From: GCA-2770975 sp050248915
GTDB taxonomy: Bacteria > Cyanobacteriota > Sericytochromatia > UBA7694
Assembly: GCA_050248915.1 (NCBI GenBank)
Contig: JBFWRL010000154.1
Location: forward strand, 1-13,793
DNA length: 13,793 nt
Direction of reading: 5' to 3'
Of the stretch, positions 1 through 7,385 are shown piece after piece. The notes below the pieces were generated by a model. The model was not told the origin of the DNA, did no database searches, and saw nothing but the letters and a program-made list of their open reading frames with translations. Within the stretch, counting starts at the first letter, position 1. Each line of letters starts with the position of its first letter. The position numbers and the translations under genes were made by a program.

Positions 1-179
1 GCATCGGCGGTGGCTTCACTCAGGTGACGGGTGATGTCGCCAATATTGATCTCGTTGCGCATGTACTGATCACAATAGTAGCCAAACTCAACACATTTCT
101 GACTGAAATCAGCCAAAAACTTGTCGACAACAGCCGGTTCAACCGACTGCGGCATTCCAGGAAAACCTTCCATCATCAT
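1..179 (-). CDS. Unrecognised protein, N-terminal 59 residues (truncated by left window edge)
   Basis: Read on the minus strand, an open frame starts at one of three consecutive ATG codons (positions 179, 176 or 173) and stays open to the window edge. The visible product begins MMMEGFPGMPQSVEPAVVDK and continues as a mostly helical, charged stretch with two cysteines and several aromatic residues (positions about 20-59). A stop codon (TAA, 185-183) lies two codons before the first ATG, so the start cannot move far upstream. No strong Shine-Dalgarno sequence precedes it. Instead the first ATG overlaps the stop codon of the small upstream ORF (ATGA, 179-176), which suggests translational coupling. 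There is no signal peptide or membrane segment in the visible part. I do not recognise the family. The amino-acid composition and the overlapping start make this strand more convincing than the opposite one. Confidence 0.6.
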   Translation of the reverse strand, partial: MMMEGFPGMPQSVEPAVVDKFLADFSQKCVEFGYYCDQYMRNEINIGDITRHLSEATAD

Positions 180-307
180 CTTTTAATCACGCCTGCAGCT
201 CGTCGTAATACGCCCAAAGATTGTTCTGACTTCCAGTGTACCTTAAAATGGTTCACAAACCCAACCTGCGCCAGAGAGAAAGTGCACAAAAATATCTGTT
301 CAGGCAT
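176..307 (-). CDS. Small ORF, 43 residues, coupled to the downstream gene
   Basis: On the minus strand an ATG at 307 is preceded by GGAG (318-315) at a spacing of seven bases, a good ribosome binding site. The 43-residue product starts MPEQIFLCTFSLAQVGF and ends in a basic tail (VLRRAAGVIKR). Its TGA stop overlaps the ATG of the next gene in the classic ATGA arrangement, so it could be a small protein or a leader that couples translation to the following gene. Codon choice is less typical of this window than that of the large genes (CGA, AGA, ATA and GTA are used). The function is unknown. An alternative is that the ORF is untranslated and the downstream gene has its own start, but the combination of ribosome binding site and overlap argues for expression. 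Confidence 0.45.
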   Translation of the reverse strand: MPEQIFLCTFSLAQVGFVNHFKVHWKSEQSLGVLRRAAGVIKR

Positions 308-346
308 CGTTTATCTCCATCTTAAGGCCAGTTAAGTCCCCTTCAC

Positions 347-376
347 ATCGTAACTATTTTGGGGGGATTTTGTAAA
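347..376 (-). promoter_or_regulatory. Candidate sigma-70-type promoter for the minus-strand gene pair
   Basis: Read on the minus strand, TTTACA (376-371, five of six matches to the -35 consensus) is followed after 18 bases by TACGAT (352-347, four of six matches to -10). The spacing to the ATG at 307 leaves a leader of roughly 35 bases. The spacer contains a run of six C. This is a motif match only. Confidence 0.3.
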
Positions 377-513
377 TATTGAAGGCTCAAACTTCTATTC
401 AGCCAGTGTAAGACAATTGAATTTCTTGCGTCTGTGATATCTCCCCATCTGAGTCAGGCAAAACTTGTCTCAGGGCCTGATTTTGAGTATACTTCCGTAT
501 GTTTGTTGCCCAG

Positions 514-535
514 AACACGATCTCAACACGATCTC
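514..535. repeat. Perfect 11-bp tandem repeat
   Basis: The unit AACACGATCTC occurs twice head to tail (514-524 and 525-535) with no mismatch, about 68 bases before the polA start. The period is close to one helical turn. It could be a duplicated protein-binding site or a simple slippage duplication. Confidence 0.85.
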
Positions 536-564
536 GAAATATGACGCAGACCATTGAAAGGAAT

Positions 565-595
565 GCGGGAACCCCTTTGGGTCTGATCTTCCCGC
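565..595 (+). promoter_or_regulatory. Hairpin in the polA leader
   Basis: GCGGGAA (565-571) can pair with TTCCCGC (589-595) as a seven-base stem, with a 17-base loop that itself contains CCC/GGG. A competing pairing is CAGACC (547-552) with GGTCTG (580-585). The outer stem ends seven bases before the polA ATG, in the space where a Shine-Dalgarno sequence would normally lie. There is no T run, so it does not look like a terminator. Confidence 0.4.
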
Positions 596-602
596 CGCTT
601 GA

Positions 603-3386
603 ATGACTAATTCCCCACTCTTTTTTCTTTTGGATGGCCACGCCATCAGCTACCGCGCCTATTTTGGCATGATGAAACAGGGCCGTCGCTTTCAGACCCG
701 CACAGGTCTGCCCACAGGGGCCGTGTTTGGCTTTACCCGCATTTTATTTGAGCTGATTCGCTCCTACCGCCCCCATCTGGTGGCCGCCTGTTTTGATCGG
801 CCCGACCCCACGCACCGCCATGAACAATTTGCCGATTACAAGGTGCATCGCCAGCCTCCCCCCGATGATCTGATTCAGCAATTCCCGTATATTGAGCGGG
901 TGGTCTCGGCCCTGGGCATTCCAGTTTTTGCCCAGGGCGGCTACGAAGCCGACGATATGATTGGCACCCTGGCCCTGCAGGCCGCTGCCCAGGGCTATCA
1001 GGTGCGCATTGTGACCGGCGACCGCGATCTGTTTCAATTGGTCAATGACCAAATTCAGGTCTATTTGCCCGATAAAAATCCGGGGGAATTTCGCGAATAC
1101 ACCGCAGAGCGGGTTTTTAAAGACTACGGTTACCGGCCCGATCAAGTGGTTGACTACAAAGCCCTGGCCGGAGATACCTCCGACAATATTCCCGGTGTGC
1201 GCGGCATTGGCGAAAAATCTGCCCTCAAATTATTGGAGACCTTTGGCTCTTTAGAGCAGCTCTACAGCCGCCTGGAAGAAGTCGACAGCAAGTGGCGAGG
1301 CAAACTCAAAGAGGGCCGCGACATGGCTCAAATGAGCCAAAAACTGGCCCAGATCGACACCGCCGCGCCCGTGCTCTTTGACACCGTGGCCTGTGAATTG
1401 GCCCAACCCGATCAGACGGGTTTATTGGCCCTGCTGCAAGAATTGGAATTTAACAGCGTGCTGCGCGAATTGCCCGAGATCTTTCAATTTTTTAAAGCCT
1501 CCGATCAGGTGCTCGAAGGCCTGATAGAAAGCGCACCGCCCCCCCAGGCCCGGCTCGAACCCGAGGTCTTGATTCCCACCACCCTTGAGGAAGTGGCTGA
1601 ATTGGCGCAATTATTGCAGACGGAGATCTTTGCCTTTGACACCGAAACCACCGGGCTCGACAGTCTCAACACCCAATTGGTGGGGCTCTCTTTTGCCCTG
1701 GGCCAACCGGCCCTCGAAAAAGGCAAAGCCTGGTACCTGGCTGTCGGTCATGCCCTGACCCTTGACAATCCCCCGGCTTTGCCTCTGCAGGAGACGCTGG
1801 CTCTGCTCAAACCCGTCTTTGAAAACCCCAACTGCAAAAAAGTGGCCCACAATGCCAAATTTGATTTAAATGTGCTCAGCCAATATGGCATTCAGGTCGC
1901 AGGTCTGAGCGACGACACCATGGTCATGGACTATGCCCTGGTCCCCGACAGCCGCCATGGTCTCAAAGACATGTCTCAGACCTATCTCAACCTCGAAATG
2001 CAGCCGATCAGCGATCTGATTGGCACTGGCCGCAAACAGATCACCATGGATCAGGTGCCGGTGGTCGATGCCGCCCGCTATGCCGCTGCTGATGCTGTGG
2101 CCTGTTTGGCCCTGCAAAGTCTGCTCGAAGCCAAGCTCAACGAAAGTGGCCAAATGCACCTCTACCGCGAATTTGACGCCCCGCTGGTGACGGTTTTGGC
2201 GGAGATGGAGCAGGCCGGAGTGAGCCTCGACCGGGTTTTTTTGGCTGTCTTGTCAGAAAAATTGGATCAACAATTGCGGGGGCTCGAAGCCCAGATTTTT
2301 GAATTGGCGGGGGAGTCGTTTAACCTCAATTCCCCCCGTCAATTGAGTGTGATCTTGTTTGAAAAAATGCAATTGCCCACCAAAGGACTCAAGCTGAACA
2401 AAACCGGGGCCTATTCCACCGATGTCAGCACCCTCGAAAAACTCCAGGGCAGCCATGCGGTGATTGAGTATATTCTCGAATACCGCCAATTGACCAAGCT
2501 CAAATCGACCTATGTCGATGCCCTGCCAGTCTTGGTCAACCCCCGCACAGGCCGATTGCACACCACCTTTAACCAGGCGATTGTGGCCACCGGCCGACTC
2601 TCTTCGACCGATCCCAATTTGCAGAATATCCCGATTCGCACCGAAATCGGGCGCGAAATTCGCAGGGCCTTTGTGGCCTCGGGGCCCGACCGCTGTTTGG
2701 TCAGTTGCGACTATTCGCAGATTGAACTGCGCCTGCTGGCCCATTTTTCTGAAGATCCGCGTTTTATGGAGGCCTTTCACGCCGACCGCGACATTCATTC
2801 CCAAACGGCGATGGACATCTTTGGGCTGGAGTCGCTGGACTTTGTCACGGCAGATATGCGCCGGATTGCCAAAACCACCAATTTTGGTATTGTCTATGGG
2901 CAGACGGCCTTTGGCCTGGCCAACAGCCTGAATATTCCCAACCGCGAGGCCAGCAAAATTATTGAACGTTTCAAAGAGCGCTACCACGGCGTCGAAGACT
3001 ATATGCAAAAGACCCTGGTCTTCGCCCGCGAAAAGGGCTATGTCGAGACGCTCTTTGGCCGCAGGCGCAATCTGCCAGACATTCACAACCCCACCCGCAA
3101 TCTGCGGGAGTTTGCCGAGCGAATTGCCATCAACTCGCCCCTGCAGGGCACGGCCTCAGATCTGATCAAATTGGCCATGATCCGCATTCAGAACTGGCTC
3201 AAGACTTCGGGCCTGCCCGTGCAAATGCTCTTGCAGGTGCATGACGAACTCCTGTTTGAAATGCCCACAGCCCTTTATGCCGAGGTTTTGCCCCAGATTC
3301 GCAGCTTCATGGAAGATGTGTACCCGCTTAAAGTGCCCCTGCGGGTGGATATCCATCAAGGGGCCAATTGGATGGAAACAAAATAG
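603..3386 (+). CDS. polA: DNA polymerase I, three-domain, proofreading-competent
   Basis: This 927-residue protein fills gaps and removes RNA primers in replication and repair; the length matches family members with all three domains. The N-terminal 5' nuclease (about 1-290) shows LLDGH (D11), EADDMIG, TGDRDLFQL and the helix-hairpin-helix region GDTSDNIPGVRGIG. The 3'-5' exonuclease (about 325-510) keeps the DEDDy residues: D346 and E348 in FDTETTG, D421 in NAKFD, and Y493/D497 in YAAAD. The polymerase domain has motif A (CDYSQIELR, D703), motif B (K757, F761, Y765 in KTTNFGIVYG) and motif C (VHDE, D881/E882). Proofreading therefore looks active, unlike in Taq-type enzymes. The start is fixed: TGA lies directly upstream in frame, and the next in-frame Met comes after the conserved DGH. 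No Shine-Dalgarno sequence is visible before it. Confidence 0.97.
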   Translation: MTNSPLFFLLDGHAISYRAYFGMMKQGRRFQTRTGLPTGAVFGFTRILFELIRSYRPHLVAACFDRPDPTHRHEQFADYKVHRQPPPDDLIQQFPYIERVVSALGIPVFAQGGYEADDMIGTLALQAAAQGYQVRIVTGDRDLFQLVNDQIQVYLPDKNPGEFREYTAERVFKDYGYRPDQVVDYKALAGDTSDNIPGVRGIGEKSALKLLETFGSLEQLYSRLEEVDSKWRGKLKEGRDMAQMSQKLAQIDTAAPVLFDTVACELAQPDQTGLLALLQELEFNSVLRELPEIFQFFKASDQVLEGLIESAPPPQARLEPEVLIPTTLEEVAELAQLLQTEIFAFDTETTGLDSLNTQLVGLSFALGQPALEKGKAWYLAVGHALTLDNPPALPLQETLALLKPVFENPNCKKVAHNAKFDLNVLSQYGIQVAGLSDDTMVMDYALVPDSRHGLKDMSQTYLNLEMQPISDLIGTGRKQITMDQVPVVDAARYAAADAVACLALQSLLEAKLNESGQMHLYREFDAPLVTVLAEMEQAGVSLDRVFLAVLSEKLDQQLRGLEAQIFELAGESFNLNSPRQLSVILFEKMQLPTKGLKLNKTGAYSTDVSTLEKLQGSHAVIEYILEYRQLTKLKSTYVDALPVLVNPRTGRLHTTFNQAIVATGRLSSTDPNLQNIPIRTEIGREIRRAFVASGPDRCLVSCDYSQIELRLLAHFSEDPRFMEAFHADRDIHSQTAMDIFGLESLDFVTADMRRIAKTTNFGIVYGQTAFGLANSLNIPNREASKIIERFKERYHGVEDYMQKTLVFAREKGYVETLFGRRRNLPDIHNPTRNLREFAERIAINSPLQGTASDLIKLAMIRIQNWLKTSGLPVQMLLQVHDELLFEMPTALYAEVLPQIRSFMEDVYPLKVPLRVDIHQGANWMETK

Positions 3387-3395
3387 CTGTAAACC

Positions 3396-3404
3396 TGTTA
3401 AGAT
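3396..3404 (+). promoter_or_regulatory. Possible extended -10 element before the transferase cluster
   Basis: TGTTAAGAT fits the TGnTAnnnT extended -10 pattern and lies in the 47-base gap between polA and the next gene. No -35 match is seen at the usual distance. It may give the downstream cluster its own transcription start. Read-through from polA is equally possible, because no terminator hairpin is present in the gap. Confidence 0.25.
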
Positions 3405-3433
3405 AGTCTCAAAAGTGCAAGGAAAGTAGCCCC

Positions 3434-5344
3434 ATGACAGAAGCACTCCCCGCAGCTCAGCAGGCTTGGCAATTGTATCAGAACGCGCGCTTGTTGGAAG
3501 AACAAGGCAGCAATGAAGAGGCCATGCGGGAATTGGTGCGGGCCTTGGTGCATTTTCCGGGGCTTTGGCAGGCCCATTTTCAATTGGGGATCTTGCAACA
3601 GCGCTCGGGGCAACCCGCCCAGGCCCTGGGGCATTTTCAGCAATTTTTAGAAAATGCCCCCGAAGAGGCGGAAGAGCGGGGCCGGGCCCTGTGTATGGTC
3701 GGGCAGATTTTGCAACAGAAGGGCCACTTTCAAGCTGCGTATACGGCCTTGATTCAGGCCCTCAAAGCGCCCCATCCCGACCCTTTTGCCCATTTCTATC
3801 TGGGTGAACTCAACTACCGCCATCAGGCCTGGGATCAGGCCATGGCCCACTATTCCGCTTTTTTAAAGGCCCATACCGACAAAGACCATCTCGTCTGGCG
3901 CATTCAGATTCGCCACCGCCAGGCCCAGATTTTGCAACTTTGGGCCCAGCCCGAACGGCTGCAAAAATGGCGCAGTGAATTAAATGAATCCAGCGATGGC
4001 CCCCTGATCAGCCTGAGCCTCTCAGCCCCCCTGATCTTTGATTCTCTAGAGCAGCAAAACCACCTGCGGGAAAACTGGCTTGCCGAGATTCAGGCTTTAT
4101 CCCAGCAAAAGCTCAAGGTCTTTAATCCCCTTTGGGAATTGGATCAGGTCCGCCATTTTCAATGGGCCCATGGCCCCCAAAATGTGCGTTCCGAGATCGA
4201 AGCCGGGCAGGCCCTGTTACACCAAATTTTACCCGAGGTGGATGCCTTGCCCACCTTTCCCGACAACGAGTTTCGCACCCCCCGTTTGGGCATCTGGTGC
4301 AATTTTTCAGCGGGCCTCTTCCGCAGTATTTTGCCTCTCTTGTTGCAGATCTTTAAAGATTATCAGGTGCTTTTGCTGGCGGCCTCAGCCATGCCCGAAG
4401 AATTGCTCAAAAACAGCGAAGTTCAGGTGATGGTCTTTCCCAAAAACCTGGAAACCCAGCGCAGTGAAATTCTCAGACTGGAACTCGATTTGCTGCTCTA
4501 CAGCGATTTGGGCCCCCAGGATCTCAACAGCCTGCTGTTGGCCCATTACCGGCTCGCGCCCGTGCAAGCAGTCTTGCCTGGCTACCCTCTCAGCAGTGGC
4601 ATTCCCACCATCGATTATTATCTCTCTTCGCGGCTGTGGGAGCCCCAAGATGACCCCAGCAACCCGGCCCAGGCCGCGTATACCGAAAAATTGGTGCAAC
4701 TCGAAGGCACCCCTTTTGGCAAACCCAGTCTGCCCGAAGATTTGCTCGAACGCGACCATTTTAATTTGCCTGCCAACCAAACCCTCTATTTGGTGCCTGT
4801 CAATGCCTCGTTTTTGCATCCAGACTTTGACGCCGTCTTAAAAGGCATTCTGGCCGCAGATCCGAATGCCTTGGTATTGGCCCTGGGGCACCGCTATGCC
4901 CTGCTCAATCAGCAATTGCAGCAGCGCTGGCAAAAAAATCTCGGGCAATGGGCCCCGCGCATGCAACTCTTGCCCAGCCTCTCCCAAACCCAATTGCTCA
5001 GTTTGGTCAAAGCCGCCGACCTGGTCTTGGACCCCTTTTACTTTGGCCTCGGCGCGCAGGCTTTCACATTTTTGGCCTTGGGCACCCCGCTGCTGACCTG
5101 GCCGGGCCAGTACCAGCGGGGGCGCTACGCTTATGCTGCGTATCAATTGCTCGAAATCGAAGACGCTTTGGCTGACTCAGCCCCAGACTATCTGGCCAAA
5201 GCCCTGGAGCTGGGCCGTTCGCCCGAGAAGCGCAGCGAATTGCGCCAGCGCATTCTGGCCAAACGGAATCAGCTCGATGGCTACCCCGCATTTTTGCGTG
5301 GCCTGCGCGGCTTTATTCTGGAACATATCCAGCGGGAATTTTAA
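3434..5344 (+). CDS. TPR protein with degenerate GT41/SPINDLY-like glycosyltransferase domain
   Basis: The 636-residue product has about four TPR units (residues 8-145), a linker, and a two-lobed C-terminal domain (about 280-636) like bacterial SPINDLY/OGT/HMW1C (GT41) transferases. Family signatures are LLYSDLG (354-360), HYRLAPVQAVLPGYPLSSG (371-389), PTIDYYLSS, YTEKLVQLEG, and DLVLDPF followed by LALGTPLLTWPG. It is a paralogue of the next gene. Several residues expected in an active enzyme are missing. The histidine pair in the first lobe is replaced (SAGLFRSI, 292-299). The phosphate-contacting lysine (K842 in human OGT) is phenylalanine (F460 in SFLHP). The GGT/HTT-type loop reads GLGAQA. 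I infer a non-catalytic or altered partner subunit. No signal peptide is seen, so it should be cytoplasmic. The ribosome binding site is AAGGA, ten bases before the ATG. An active enzyme of unusual type cannot be excluded. Confidence 0.85.
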   Translation: MTEALPAAQQAWQLYQNARLLEEQGSNEEAMRELVRALVHFPGLWQAHFQLGILQQRSGQPAQALGHFQQFLENAPEEAEERGRALCMVGQILQQKGHFQAAYTALIQALKAPHPDPFAHFYLGELNYRHQAWDQAMAHYSAFLKAHTDKDHLVWRIQIRHRQAQILQLWAQPERLQKWRSELNESSDGPLISLSLSAPLIFDSLEQQNHLRENWLAEIQALSQQKLKVFNPLWELDQVRHFQWAHGPQNVRSEIEAGQALLHQILPEVDALPTFPDNEFRTPRLGIWCNFSAGLFRSILPLLLQIFKDYQVLLLAASAMPEELLKNSEVQVMVFPKNLETQRSEILRLELDLLLYSDLGPQDLNSLLLAHYRLAPVQAVLPGYPLSSGIPTIDYYLSSRLWEPQDDPSNPAQAAYTEKLVQLEGTPFGKPSLPEDLLERDHFNLPANQTLYLVPVNASFLHPDFDAVLKGILAADPNALVLALGHRYALLNQQLQQRWQKNLGQWAPRMQLLPSLSQTQLLSLVKAADLVLDPFYFGLGAQAFTFLALGTPLLTWPGQYQRGRYAYAAYQLLEIEDALADSAPDYLAKALELGRSPEKRSELRQRILAKRNQLDGYPAFLRGLRGFILEHIQREF

Positions 5345-5347
5345 GCC

Positions 5348-7375
5348 ATGTCCGCTTGGCGGACGCATTTTCAGGCCGGTTTGACCGCCCTTCAGGCCCA
5401 AGACTGGCGTGCGGCCCAAGCCGCTTTTGCTACAGCTCTGACTGGGGCTGAGGCCCCTGCCGAGCGCGCTGAAATTTATCACGAATGGGCGTATGCCGCA
5501 CTCAAAAATGGCCAACCCGACCAGGCCGAAGCGGCCTATCGTCAGGCCCTGGCCCTGGTGCCAGAGGCGATCGAAGACCTGAATAATTTGGCCCTGCTGC
5601 TGCAAAAAAAAGACCCCGATCAGGCCTTGGCTTTGCTGGAGCACGCCCTGGCAATGCCGCAACTGGACCCCGCCAGCGAGGTGCAATTGGGGCTCAATTG
5701 GGTGGAGATCGGCATGCGCAGCCAGCCCGACAAGGCCTTTGACTGGCTCAAAAGTGCCATAGTGCGCTTTCCCCAAGAGATTCGGCTCAAGCTGTGTTTG
5801 GCTGAAATGGCCGAAAATTGGCTGCAATATCCCTTGGTGATTCAACTCGCTTTTGCCAGTTTGGGGCAATTGCCCCCTTGGGCAGCCTCCGACCGGGCCA
5901 GAACTTGGCGCAGATTGGCACGGGCCTACCAGGCCACAGGTGAGATTGAACAGGCCCATTGGGCCCTGCAAAATGCCCAAGCGGCCCAACCCAGCCCAGC
6001 CTATTTGCTCGAAAAAGCCCTGCTCTTGCCCCTGATCTACCGCTCCGAAGCAGAGGTCAATCATTGGCGCCGCCTGACCGAATCAGCCCTTGAGGACCTG
6101 CTCAACGTCCCGCCGCTGGCCATTACCGAGCCTGTCACAGAATTGCAGATCGCGCCCTTTTACCTCGCTTTTCAGGGCTTTAACGACCGCCCCCTGCTGG
6201 AAAAACTGGCAGAGATTTACCGGCGTTTTTTACCCCCGCTGCCAGCGCAGCCTGCGCTTTCTGCCCGCCCGCCGGCCAGCGGCCCGATTCAAATTGGCTT
6301 TGTCTCCCATTGCTTTTTTGAGCATTCAGTTTTGCATCTCTTTGAAGGCCTGATTCGCGGCCTGGATCCTGCCCAATTTTCCGTCACGCTCTTTGCGGTG
6401 GCCCCCGTCTTTAGCGATGCCCGCAGCCGTGCGCTGGCTGCGGCTGTCGCCCAATTTGTGATTGTAGAAGGTAGCCTGGCAGCAATGGTGGCCCAAATTC
6501 AGGCCCAGGCACCTGAAGTGCTGGTTTACACCGATCTGGGTTCAGACCCCTTTACCTGGCTGCTGGCCCAATACCGCCTCGCCCCCCTGCAATGGGTGCT
6601 GCCGGGCATTATGCATACCACCGGCTTGCAGACCCTCGACGCCTATCTGTCGATTGACTGCATGGAGCCCCCCGAAGCAGAGCGTCATTACAGCGAAAAA
6701 CTGCATCGCCTGCAGACCCTGCCTGTGATGCCTGTCCGGCCTGTGCGCACAGGCCCCCTGCTGAGCCGGGCCGAACTGGGCCTGCCCGCCGATCGCCGGG
6801 TCTATCTCTGCCCCATGACCCCGTTTAAATTTCACCCCGCCTTTGACGCTGTGCTGGCAACGATCTTGGCCGAAGATCCCGCTGCGGAGATCTGGATTTT
6901 GCAACACCGGCAAGACGGCATTTGCCAAGCCCTGCATCAGCGTTTTTCGGCAGCGATGCCTGAAACTGCCGAACGCATCAAACTGGCTCCCTGGTTTGCC
7001 CAAGAGCGCTTTTGGCATTTGCTCGAAAGGGTCGATGTGGTGTTGGATTCCTGGCCCGTGGGGGGCGGCAATACCGTCTTGACCTGTCTGGGGTTGGGGG
7101 TGCCGCTGGTGAGCTGGGCCTCGCCTTTTTTCAGGGGCCGCGTGGCTTTGGGCTGTTACCAATATATGGGCATTACAGGGGCTCCCGTCGCAGACAATGC
7201 CCAAGATTGCGCCCGTTTGGCCCTCACGCTGGCCCAAGACAAAGCCTGGCGTGCCGATCTCAGGCAGCAGATTCTGGCCAAGAACGCCGTTTTATTTGAG
7301 AATCCAGCGAGCTTGGCTGCGTTTTCAGACCTGTTGTGCGAGCAAGTCCTGTCGCTGAGAAGAGAAAGTGTGTAA
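5348..7375 (+). CDS. TPR-GT41-type glycosyltransferase (SPINDLY/OGT/HMW1C-like), probably active
   Basis: The 675-residue product has TPR-like helices (about 5-215) and then a conserved entry segment (LLLPLIYRSEAEVNHWR) and a GT41-type domain (about 312-675). Enzymes of this family move a sugar from UDP-sugar (GlcNAc in OGT, glucose in HMW1C) or GDP-fucose to Ser/Thr or Asn side chains of cytoplasmic proteins. Expected residues are present: the histidine pair H326/H330 in EHSVLH after GFVS, H423 in IMHTTG, HYSEKLHRL (447-455), K494 in FKFHP, and D567 plus GGGNT (572-576) in DSWPVGGGNT, followed by LGVPLVSW and RGRVALG. The nucleotide sugar and acceptor cannot be read from the sequence. The ATG comes three bases after the previous stop, so the two genes are almost certainly co-transcribed and may form a complex. 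Only a weak GGGA ribosome binding site is seen, consistent with coupling. Confidence 0.88.
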   Translation: MSAWRTHFQAGLTALQAQDWRAAQAAFATALTGAEAPAERAEIYHEWAYAALKNGQPDQAEAAYRQALALVPEAIEDLNNLALLLQKKDPDQALALLEHALAMPQLDPASEVQLGLNWVEIGMRSQPDKAFDWLKSAIVRFPQEIRLKLCLAEMAENWLQYPLVIQLAFASLGQLPPWAASDRARTWRRLARAYQATGEIEQAHWALQNAQAAQPSPAYLLEKALLLPLIYRSEAEVNHWRRLTESALEDLLNVPPLAITEPVTELQIAPFYLAFQGFNDRPLLEKLAEIYRRFLPPLPAQPALSARPPASGPIQIGFVSHCFFEHSVLHLFEGLIRGLDPAQFSVTLFAVAPVFSDARSRALAAAVAQFVIVEGSLAAMVAQIQAQAPEVLVYTDLGSDPFTWLLAQYRLAPLQWVLPGIMHTTGLQTLDAYLSIDCMEPPEAERHYSEKLHRLQTLPVMPVRPVRTGPLLSRAELGLPADRRVYLCPMTPFKFHPAFDAVLATILAEDPAAEIWILQHRQDGICQALHQRFSAAMPETAERIKLAPWFAQERFWHLLERVDVVLDSWPVGGGNTVLTCLGLGVPLVSWASPFFRGRVALGCYQYMGITGAPVADNAQDCARLALTLAQDKAWRADLRQQILAKNAVLFENPASLAAFSDLLCEQVLSLRRESV

Positions 7376-7385
7376 TCTGGAGAGT

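Larger units (their letters stand above)
308..602. other. Divergent intergenic region between the small minus-strand ORF and polA
   Basis: These 295 bases carry no convincing gene on either strand. They are more AT-rich than the flanking genes at the left end. They hold the candidate minus-strand promoter, an 11-bp tandem repeat at 514-535 and a hairpin at 565-595. I could not find a clear -35/-10 pair for polA. Confidence 0.6.

Noticed and set aside
24..335. Plus-strand open frame of 103 codons at the left edge
   Set aside because: It overlaps a minus-strand pair with a good ribosome binding site and an ATGA junction. Its own product is compositionally odd and has only a weak ribosome binding site.
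563..586. Seven-codon leader peptide (MREPLWV) after AAAGGA before polA
   Set aside because: The purine-rich stretch is directly against the ATG with almost no spacing, and no attenuator structure follows.
399..641. Minus-strand open frame of 80 codons across the polA start
   Set aside because: It runs antisense into polA, has no convincing ribosome binding site and resembles no family.
2253..3086. Long minus-strand open frame (277 codons) inside polA
   Set aside because: It is fully antisense to the conserved polymerase domain and is a by-product of codon composition on the real strand.
3387..3433. Terminator between polA and the transferase cluster
   Set aside because: No stem followed by a T run is present in the 47 bases.
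5177..6064. Long minus-strand open frame (295 codons) across the two transferase genes
   Set aside because: It spans the junction of two well-supported plus-strand genes and shows no recognisable domain.
7368..7385. GTG start adding six residues to the ABC ATPase
   Set aside because: The added residues lie before the normal first strand of the domain. The ATG at 7386 fits the family better, though its ribosome binding site is close.
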